DNA of 64,000 nucleotides from Chloroflexota bacterium (GTDB lineage: Bacteria > Chloroflexota > Anaerolineae > Aggregatilineales > Phototrophicaceae), in NCBI GenBank assembly GCA_020161935.1, contig JAIUNI010000006.1, forward strand, positions 248,001 through 312,000, given 5' to 3'. Under the pieces are notes generated by a model, which was given only the letters and a program-made list of their open reading frames with translations, had not been told where the DNA came from and did no database searches. The position numbers and the translations under genes were made by a program. Shown here piece after piece: positions 1 through 6,142 of the stretch. The first letter of the stretch is position 1. Each line of letters begins with the position of its first letter.

Positions 1-2
1 AT

Positions 3-548
3 AAAACAGACTTGCTACCAAATCAAATTGCTTTGTTACGCACTTCAACTTCTCCATTTCAAATTAGCATAGGCACTCCTGATAGACAAATAGGTCAAAT
101 TCTGATTGTTGCTCCAGAACTTGTAACTCCTATTAGTATCTTTACCAAGGAAGCCGAAGCTGCACTAAGAGCTTTTGAAGAAGTATGGATCGGACAAAAT
201 AGACAAATCATTCAAAGTGACGCGACTATTCGTGAACTCTATGAAACAACAAGCCAACATGCTTTTCAAGAATTGTGGGAAAATCGTTTAGGTCAGTCTT
301 CGCAAGGACTAGGGACTTTTGGAAAACCAATTCGTGGTGGTGGTTTAAGATTTGTTATGGATCCAACCGAAGAGGATCCCGTTCAGGCTGAAATAAAAAT
401 CGAGTCGTACTTGCAAGATACCAGTAAGATTTTCATTGAAACTCAATTCGTTTGGGTTAAGCAATCAGCAGATTTTCATGTAAATGAACATCTAGAAGCA
501 ATGAATGAGTTTATTAATCAGAAGGTCCTTAAATTCATATCAGGCTAG
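3..548 (+). CDS. Hypothetical protein, 5' end outside window
   Basis: The frame is already open at base 3, and the first possible start inside the window is a TTG at base 12, so the gene probably begins upstream. About 180 residues are visible. They look like a soluble alpha/beta protein ending in an amphipathic helix, with no signal peptide, membrane segment or recognisable catalytic motif. The stop lies 4 bases before the start of the next gene, which suggests co-transcription with the toxin/antitoxin pair downstream. I do not recognise the family. The region is richer in A+T than most of the window, which fits an accessory module. Confidence 0.7.
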   Translation, partial: KTDLLPNQIALLRTSTSPFQISIGTPDRQIGQILIVAPELVTPISIFTKEAEAALRAFEEVWIGQNRQIIQSDATIRELYETTSQHAFQELWENRLGQSSQGLGTFGKPIRGGGLRFVMDPTEEDPVQAEIKIESYLQDTSKIFIETQFVWVKQSADFHVNEHLEAMNEFINQKVLKFISG

Positions 549-552
549 TACT

Positions 553-867
553 ATGACTTTATCCAGTCGAAACGCAATTACGGATCGAGAGCAACCAGCA
601 AATATATATTCTGATTATAGATCAGATTTAGTCCCTAACACATGGATTCAGCCTTCCGTCACTGAACAGATTTTAGATTTTTCGCACGCTGTATTGGTTG
701 ATAATATATATGTGGTAGTAGATGACACGAATATCGATAGACTAGTGTCAGATTTTGAGCGGCAACTTGCTGAAATGGCTTCTGATCCTCAAATTCAGAA
801 TGAAATTCGTCTCATAAATGATGAATTTGCTGAGGCTGAAGAAGATGGATTATCTGATTTGTTATGA
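553..867 (+). CDS. Putative antitoxin of MazF-type pair
   Basis: This encodes 104 residues, acidic towards the C-terminus (the last 30 residues are rich in Glu and Asp). I chose ATG 553, 4 bases after the previous stop, over a start at 505 that would overlap that gene by 44 bases. The stop overlaps the start of the MazF-like gene as ATGA, the usual tight coupling of antitoxin and toxin. No classical AbrB or ribbon-helix-helix fold is obvious, so the antitoxin role rests on position, size and charge. The acidic tail could be the toxin-wrapping segment, as in MazE proteins; that is inference. Confidence 0.6.
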   Translation: MTLSSRNAITDREQPANIYSDYRSDLVPNTWIQPSVTEQILDFSHAVLVDNIYVVVDDTNIDRLVSDFERQLAEMASDPQIQNEIRLINDEFAEAEEDGLSDLL

Positions 868-1211
868 CTATTCAGCGTGGAGAAATCTACTTTGTTAACC
901 TAAACCCAACGAAAGGTCGTGAACAAAGTGGTGAACGACCCGTATTAGTCATTTCAAGTAACGGGATTAACAAGCTGCCTCTTGTTGTTACGGTAGTTGT
1001 AGGAACAAAAGGTGCAAATGTAGATCGTGATTATCCAACCAATGTGCGAGTTACCCCACAGGATAGTGGTTTGCCTTTGGAAACTGTATTTATGTGTTTC
1101 CAAATCCGGTCACTTGATTCCAGCCGATTTACCTCCCCTGCGGCAGGCAAATTGAGTGGTCAGGCGCTTGAGAGAATCGAAGTTGCTATGCGTTATTATT
1201 TAGATCTGTAG
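864..1211 (+). CDS. MazF/PemK-family endoribonuclease toxin
   Basis: This 115-residue protein has the PemK/MazF beta-barrel pattern. It has an N-terminal RGEIYFVNLNP strand-loop, a G-ERPVLVIS segment near residues 23-32, a central strand VTVVVGTK, and FMCFQIRSLD near residues 72-81. The family cleaves single-stranded mRNA, often in ACA-like contexts, and is neutralised by the partner gene product. Conserved positions are in place: Arg in GE-RPV, Thr in the VTVVVGT strand, and the C-terminal helix LERIEVAMRYYL. Length matches the family. It overlaps the upstream gene by 4 bases and a strong terminator begins at its stop codon. Confidence 0.9.
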   Translation: MTIQRGEIYFVNLNPTKGREQSGERPVLVISSNGINKLPLVVTVVVGTKGANVDRDYPTNVRVTPQDSGLPLETVFMCFQIRSLDSSRFTSPAAGKLSGQALERIEVAMRYYLDL

Positions 1212-1240
1212 GCGTTCCACATCGGAACGCCTCTTTTGTT
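1210..1240 (+). terminator. Rho-independent terminator after mazF-like gene
   Basis: A perfect 9-bp stem (AGGCGTTCC paired with GGAACGCCT) with a 5-base loop is followed by CTTTTGTT. The stem starts inside the stop codon of the toxin gene. The next gene on the other strand ends at 1246, so it may serve both directions. Confidence 0.85.
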
Positions 1241-1245
1241 ACCCC

Positions 1246-1827
1246 TTACTTCACCAACCGGTAGCGCAGATGCGTCGCCGCGCGTGTGTCAATCACCTTC
1301 ACCGGTTCAAGCAGCGTGCGTTCAATCGTTAAATGGTCGAATAATCGCATCCCGCTGCCGAGCAGCACCGGAATAACATGCAGTTGGATTTCGTCAACGA
1401 GGTTGGCATTGATGAACTGCTGGGCAATATTCGCCCCGCCCATGATGCTCACATCCTTTTCACCCGCCGCCGCTTGTGCCTGCTTCAAACTTGCTTCAAT
1501 ACCGTCAACAAACGTATAAACACCGCTTTCCGGTACGCTTTTCGGTGAGCTATGCGAGACAACAAACACTGGCAAACGTGCGTCCCCCGTCGGGCCATCT
1601 GCACCCCACCACTTGATCGACATCTCGTAGTTGTGCCGTCCGGTAATGACCGCGCCCAACCCGCCAATCCCCTGCGTCAGTACGTCGTGGTTGCGTGGGT
1701 CGCTCGTGTCGCCCAACCAATCGTGCAGCATGTCGCCGCCTTCGCCCATCGGTTCTTCCAAACGCACATTATCCCCCGCGATGAACCCATCCACCGATAT
1801 GCTGAGGACGATAATGACTTTTCCCAT
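1246..1827 (-). CDS. DHFR/RibD C-terminal-like reductase
   Basis: This 193-residue protein of the RibD C-terminal/dihydrofolate reductase superfamily starts with the typical VIIVLSISVDGFIAG strand and loop. It has a GLGAVITGRHNYE segment that contacts NADP(H) in the family, then VSIMGGANIAQQFI and VDEIQLHVIPVLLGSGMRLF. Such stand-alone proteins are thought to be NADPH-dependent reductases of unknown substrate and are not the housekeeping folA. ATG 1827 was chosen because GGGAGG lies 5 bases upstream; an in-frame GTG at 1839 would place that ribosome site inside the gene. It follows the AraC-type regulator gene by 72 bases on the same strand. Confidence 0.85.
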   Translation of the reverse strand: MGKVIIVLSISVDGFIAGDNVRLEEPMGEGGDMLHDWLGDTSDPRNHDVLTQGIGGLGAVITGRHNYEMSIKWWGADGPTGDARLPVFVVSHSSPKSVPESGVYTFVDGIEASLKQAQAAAGEKDVSIMGGANIAQQFINANLVDEIQLHVIPVLLGSGMRLFDHLTIERTLLEPVKVIDTRAATHLRYRLVK

Positions 1828-1899
1828 ACTGCCTCCCACATAGAATGTGTCGCGTTTTCTCTACTGTAGACGATTGCGCGAGCCAAGTCTTGTAAAAAA

Positions 1900-2739
1900 T
1901 TAAACAATCGGCAGGAGGCCAATGGTCGGCGTGTAATCGGTGTGCGCGCTGCTCAGGTGGCGGCTTCGTTTGAGGTATTCACTTGGGGTATAGCCGGTAA
2001 AATCGAGGAAGTTCTTGTTGAAGTGCGCTTGGTCGTAGAAGTTCGCCTGCTGCGCGATCCCCGCCCAATCGACGAGCTGCGCCGCATTAATCGTGTGCAG
2101 CACATGGGCGAACCGGTAAAACTGCGCCAGCCTCTTTGGCGACACACCCACCATCCGCTTGAACCATGTGCCGAGGTGCATCTGGCTGATGCCGATCTCA
2201 TCACTGAGCGCCTTGATCGAAACCCCGCCTTGCCGCTGCTCAATCCGCGAAATGGCATACTGCACCACATCCAACCCGTGAGGGGTTTCCGTGAGCTGCG
2301 CCAGCAAAAACTGTTCGAGCAGCGCGAAACCGGCTTGTACTGTGGGTGCGGTCGCCAACTGTTCCTGTATGTCGCTGGCGAGGCTCCCCCAAATCGTATC
2401 CAATGGCACGATCTGGTTGTGGAGCAGGGTAAGCGGCATTTGTAAAAAGGGATACGCGCCATTTGGTTTGAAATGTACCCCGAACAACCGCGTCTCTTGT
2501 GGGTACTGGACAACATGCGGCTTTTCCCACAACCCCATCACCCAACTATCGTGGCACTCAATCAGCGTCGTCTGCTCCAACTCACGGAGGTGGAAGCTGT
2601 CGCCGAGGTTAATCATGAGGTGCAGTGAGGGCATCGGGAACACCTTAACGTCACTGTAGGGCAGGGGTGCATTGACGTAGTAAAGGTCATCAATGTAATG
2701 ATTCAAGGGTGCTGCGGGACTATAGGCTAGATAAGTCAT
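1900..2739 (-). CDS. AraC-family transcriptional regulator
   Basis: This 279-residue protein has an N-terminal sensor of about 150 residues (a DUF6597-like cupin region with FGVHFKPNGAYPFLQ) and a C-terminal AraC/XylS DNA-binding domain from about residue 170. Two helix-turn-helix units are visible: VSIKALSDEIGISQMHLGTWFK, and IAQQANFYDQAHFNKNFLDFTGYTPSEY, which carries the AraC signature. ATG 2739 has GGTGAGG just upstream and is preferred to an in-frame GTG at 2751. It probably regulates itself and the reductase gene downstream on the same strand. The ligand is unknown. Confidence 0.88.
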   Translation of the reverse strand: MTYLAYSPAAPLNHYIDDLYYVNAPLPYSDVKVFPMPSLHLMINLGDSFHLRELEQTTLIECHDSWVMGLWEKPHVVQYPQETRLFGVHFKPNGAYPFLQMPLTLLHNQIVPLDTIWGSLASDIQEQLATAPTVQAGFALLEQFLLAQLTETPHGLDVVQYAISRIEQRQGGVSIKALSDEIGISQMHLGTWFKRMVGVSPKRLAQFYRFAHVLHTINAAQLVDWAGIAQQANFYDQAHFNKNFLDFTGYTPSEYLKRSRHLSSAHTDYTPTIGLLPIV

Positions 2740-2780
2740 AAGGTACCTCACCCCAATTTTAGCTTACATACAACCTGGTT

Positions 2781-2884
2781 TAATGGTCATCTGGTACGTG
2801 ATGCTATGCTCCCAAATCAATATTGGGTTCACATTGTAGGGATGAGATACATCTCGTCCGCGCTGCTGAACCACACATCATATA
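2781..2884. repeat. Dispersed hairpin repeat, copy 1
   Basis: This occupies the gap between the AraC gene and the CAPPC genes. About 100 bases are roughly three-quarters identical to 22325-22432, starting TGGTCAT-TGGTA-GTGATGCT and containing CACATTGTAGGGATGAGAT. The core, GGGATGAGAT-ACATCTCGTCC, forms a stem-loop of a type found at several other places in the window. The rest of the gap (to 3083) holds nothing else recognisable apart from the ribosome site for the next gene. Confidence 0.65.
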
Positions 2885-3083
2885 TTTGCAGCACCCCTAA
2901 ACCGTAAAGATCCTTTTTATCGGATATGGCGTGTAAACAGAGTCTTGAAGCCCCTCGCCAATGCTTTGGTGATGGTCGGGACGATGTGAACATCAACGAA
3001 AACGCACGTGGCAAATTCTTTGACGATAATTGGTGCAATTGGTTTACGCAACTTTTAGCTTAGGTTTCAAGAGGAATTGGAAC

Positions 3084-3884
3084 ATGATACGTTTGCTGAT
3101 TTCAGCAGTAATAATATTAATTATCTGGACAATTAGTATTATTCAAATTGAACCGACTTCAACCCCTCCACCCATGCAATCACCGTTTGAAGGCGACACA
3201 TGCGCGCCCCCTTGCTGGTTTGGGATTACGCCCGGAGTTAGTACCGCTGCTGATGTCGAAACCGCTTTGGATGAACAAGCAGATGACTTTCACTGGAGTC
3301 GTACTGAAAGGTCTAATAATCAATTTGACCCTATCACAGGCTTAATTACAACTGGTGAATATGCAATTGGGTGGAAAAACAATAACTACTTAGTTTACCG
3401 TATTCCTACAATTATTTCCATTAAAAGTGGTGTAGTTACAACAATTAGTGCCACATTAAATCAAGATATACGTATCAACAAAGTGTTGAAAATATTAGGA
3501 ACTCCTGATGACATCAGAATGACACCAATCGAAGGACCGAAATTTATTATAAATTTTATCTACATTAGTCCGCCTTTAGAGCTAAGATTTGTTGAAAAAT
3601 ATGATGGATTAGATTGCACAATTGAAACAGTCCCTCTCCATTTCCAATTAGCTATTATGTATTATCTCACGCCAGCCTATGCTTACGAAGCTGGTGAAAG
3701 CGAAAAACAACCAAATTTGCTTCGGATTTCTGAGGGAGAAAAGCAAGTCCCTGTGAACATATGGCAAGATTGGCTAGATGGTAAGGTCGAGGGTGATTGC
3801 GGCGATGCTTGGTATGAGCTGCCAGAGACATTCACATTTCCAGAACTACCCACTCTCACACCCGTGCCGAGCGTGACACCGTGA
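3084..3884 (+). CDS. Secreted CAPPCWFG-motif protein A
   Basis: This 266-residue protein is the first of three tandem paralogues. ATG 3084 is preceded by AGAGGAA, better than the upstream in-frame start at 3030. Residues 1-22 form one hydrophobic segment (signal or membrane anchor, no lipobox Cys). A Thr/Pro-rich spacer follows, then DTCAPPCWFGITPG with Cys 40 and Cys 44. The remaining 200 residues look like an extracellular beta-rich domain with two more Cys near the C-terminus (EGDCGDAWYELP) and a Pro/Thr tail. I know no assigned function; the close Cys pair suggests a disulfide or metal site. The stop overlaps the start of the next paralogue by one base. Confidence 0.75.
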   Translation: MIRLLISAVIILIIWTISIIQIEPTSTPPPMQSPFEGDTCAPPCWFGITPGVSTAADVETALDEQADDFHWSRTERSNNQFDPITGLITTGEYAIGWKNNNYLVYRIPTIISIKSGVVTTISATLNQDIRINKVLKILGTPDDIRMTPIEGPKFIINFIYISPPLELRFVEKYDGLDCTIETVPLHFQLAIMYYLTPAYAYEAGESEKQPNLLRISEGEKQVPVNIWQDWLDGKVEGDCGDAWYELPETFTFPELPTLTPVPSVTP

Positions 3885-4765
3885 TGCGATATATCAGCTT
3901 GTCATTAGCGCTGCTATTTGTGGTTATCGGCTATGGGCTGCAAACTGAAACCACACAAATCCAGCTAACACCGACACCTATTCAGTCGATCTTTATAGAG
4001 GATACCTGCGCGCCCCCTTGCTGGTTTGGTCTAATGCCGGGTGAAAGCACAACTGATGATGCCAAAAAGATGTTTACCCATTTTTCGGACGTTTTTGATA
4101 ACGACTGTTCATTTTGCGAGTCTCTGCCTAGAGAGTTGAGTGCCGGAAGTTGGTTCGATTTCGCATGGAAAAATTATACTCGGAAAGACACATATGTTTT
4201 CGCACCCGGTATGACTAATAGTACCCAGAATCCAAGTCACTTATCCTTTGAGAATTCGGGAATTCTAAAAACCGTCTATGTTGTGGCAGATCGTGAAATT
4301 ACACTTCGCCAAACGATACAGGCATTAGGAACACCGGACTGGGTTTATGTTACATGGTATCCGAATTATATGGGTGAAAATCTAACACTTTTTGAAGGAT
4401 TGTTCATTTATGTATCCGAAAGACTGAATATCCAGTTTGATGATTATCCCAGTTTAGTCTGCAAATCAGATTCAATAAATAAAAATTTCAACGTCGATTT
4501 TTCAATTTACTACTCAATTGAGAATGCTACTAAGATTGTTCCGCTTGAGGTTGGCAATGAGGACAGCTTAATATATCCCCAACTATTATTACCTCCAGAT
4601 TCAACCAGCCGTCTCATTTCTGGCGAACAATGGGAAAAATTTGTCAATGGCAAGAGTTCTGAAACCTGCGAGGACTTCTACAACGCCTTGCCCACCGATT
4701 ATGTTCTACCCACCTTGCCGTGGCCGTCCCCCACTGTCAGCCCTGTGCCGAGCGTGACACCGTGA
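3884..4765 (+). CDS. Secreted CAPPCWFG-motif protein B
   Basis: This 293-residue paralogue of its neighbours has a hydrophobic N-terminal segment at residues 3-18, a Thr/Pro spacer, CAPPCWFGLMPGEST at residues 42-56, and a second pair CSFC near residue 72 that protein A lacks. It ends in a Pro-rich tail (LPWPSPTVSPVPSVTP). ATG 3884 overlaps the preceding stop (TGATG), and the same junction recurs at 4763-4767, so translation of the three genes is probably coupled. The 5' and 3' ends are almost identical in DNA to those of protein C while the middle has diverged, which suggests tandem duplication followed by diversification. Function unknown. Confidence 0.75.
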   Translation: MRYISLSLALLFVVIGYGLQTETTQIQLTPTPIQSIFIEDTCAPPCWFGLMPGESTTDDAKKMFTHFSDVFDNDCSFCESLPRELSAGSWFDFAWKNYTRKDTYVFAPGMTNSTQNPSHLSFENSGILKTVYVVADREITLRQTIQALGTPDWVYVTWYPNYMGENLTLFEGLFIYVSERLNIQFDDYPSLVCKSDSINKNFNVDFSIYYSIENATKIVPLEVGNEDSLIYPQLLLPPDSTSRLISGEQWEKFVNGKSSETCEDFYNALPTDYVLPTLPWPSPTVSPVPSVTP

Positions 4766-5634
4766 TGCGATATATCAGCTTGTCATTAGCGCTGCTATTT
4801 GTGGTTGTCGGCTATGGGCTGCAAACTGAAACTACTTCAACACCAACACCTTTGCAACCACCTATTCAATCTCTCTTTGTTGAGGACACCTGTGCGCCGC
4901 CTTGTTGGTTTGGGATTACGCCGGGTGAAAGTACTATCGACGATTTGCAAAAGCTGTTTCAGGATAGGATAGCGCTTTTTGATCACACCTGTTCCTCCTG
5001 CGAAGATCCCTTGACTGAACTTGAAAAGGATCAACCCTTTAATTTTAAGTGGAAGATTTTTGATCGAAAAGATTATGTAGAAGTAGCAGGGAATCCATCT
5101 AATGTCCAGAACGACAGTTTGGTAATGATTGGTGCGACTGGCATTATTGATTACATTGATATAAAAGCCAATCGACGTGTTTTATTATCGGAAGTTCTGT
5201 TGAAATTCGGCAAACCTGATCTCGTTTTTCTTGAAAGCGGTGGAGGCGTGGATGATTTTAACAGTGCCCGTTTTTTGCTACTGACTTATCTTCCCATACG
5301 CTTGCAAGTCTACTTATGGACATTCCCAACAACTGTTTGTAAAGCGGCGACCGTTCAGCAGGATTTCAATGTCAATTTTTTAATCTATTACTCGATTGAA
5401 GAAGCTGTTCAGTTGTTTCCTAAAAATGATAATGGAAGGGAAATTGAGCAGTTTCCCAAATTACTTGTCCCCTTCGGGCGACAAATCCGCAACGAACAAT
5501 GGGAAGCATTTATCAAAGGTGAAGGTTACGAACAGTGTGAAGACTTCTACAACTCCTTGCCCACCGATTATGTTCTACCCACCTTGCCGTGGCCGTCGCC
5601 CACTGTCAGCCCTGTGCCGAGCGCAACCCCGTAA
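4765..5634 (+). CDS. Secreted CAPPCWFG-motif protein C
   Basis: This is the third tandem paralogue, 289 residues. It has the same hydrophobic N-terminus as protein B, a Thr/Pro spacer, CAPPCWFGITPGEST beginning at residue 43, CSSC about 30 residues later, and a C-terminal ECEDFYNSLPTDYVLPTLPWPSP-type end in which the Cys-Glu-Asp-Phe-Tyr core is shared with protein B. The start ATG overlaps the preceding stop. Bases 4681-4756 and 5547-5623 are nearly identical, as are 3863-3945 and 4745-4826, marking the duplication boundaries. A small membrane protein gene follows after 27 bases. Confidence 0.75.
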   Translation: MRYISLSLALLFVVVGYGLQTETTSTPTPLQPPIQSLFVEDTCAPPCWFGITPGESTIDDLQKLFQDRIALFDHTCSSCEDPLTELEKDQPFNFKWKIFDRKDYVEVAGNPSNVQNDSLVMIGATGIIDYIDIKANRRVLLSEVLLKFGKPDLVFLESGGGVDDFNSARFLLLTYLPIRLQVYLWTFPTTVCKAATVQQDFNVNFLIYYSIEEAVQLFPKNDNGREIEQFPKLLVPFGRQIRNEQWEAFIKGEGYEQCEDFYNSLPTDYVLPTLPWPSPTVSPVPSATP

Positions 5635-5661
5635 ACCGATCTATAGGATAAGGAGAAAATC

Positions 5662-5944
5662 ATGCGAGATGAAGTGCGCCCTAACCGTGTTCCCGATGAC
5701 GCTGCTGACCCCAACGCCGATGTCAAAGGCCAAATCAGTGATGTTCTCAACCGCATCCTAAACGTCATTGGGCTTTGAAACCGCTGAAAAAGAAGCCGAA
5801 ACTGCCCTCAGAACCATCATCAACACCGTCACCCCGCTGGCGGTAGGCTATGTCCTCTCGGCGCTGATCTCGGTCGCGCTTATCTACGCAGGCCGCACCA
5901 ACCCAATACGCGCCAAATCGGTCGCCATCGAAACCGGTGACTAA
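5662..5944 (+). CDS. Small membrane protein, frame broken at CTT-TGA
   Basis: ATG 5662 has a strong ribosome site (AAGGAGAAA). The frame encodes 38 residues ending DVLNRILNVIGL and stops at TGA 5776. Skipping one base after CTT continues without a break into ETAEKEAETALRTI, a single membrane helix (PLAVGYVLSALISVALIY) and a charged tail, to the stop at 5942-5944. The joined product would have about 93 residues. CTT-TGA is the context used for programmed +1 shifting in prfB, but no Shine-Dalgarno-like stimulator lies at the right distance. A sequencing error, a real frameshift mutation, or a separate second gene from TTG 5768 are alternatives. Confidence 0.5.
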
Positions 5945-6033
5945 ATAACTTCGATTTATATGGCCCATGGGGTTATAAACTGAGGAAATGATCTCAAATC
6001 TTGTTTTGAGGCGGTTGATTGTAACCAGAAACG

Positions 6034-6105
6034 TTTCCCGGCGGGTTAGAGGGGGCTTTAGCCTCCTTCCCGCCGGAATACGGAGCCGGAGGCTTGAGCC
6101 TCTGG
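6034..6105. repeat. Two adjacent GC-rich hairpins
   Basis: TTCCCGGCGGG at the left pairs, with one bulge, with CCCGCCGGAA about 35 bases on, enclosing a smaller GGGGGCTTTAGCCTCC hairpin. A second stem, CCGGAGGC-TTGA-GCCTCTGG, follows directly. They lie between two convergent genes and could act as a terminator for either side or be a REP-like intergenic element. No long U-run follows. Confidence 0.55.
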
Positions 6106-6142
6106 CGGTGAAAACTCACAAATGACTTATCCATCACCGGCC

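Noticed and set aside
1485..1667. Short antisense frames within the DHFR-like gene
   Set aside because: No ribosome site or family match; overlapped by a well-supported gene.
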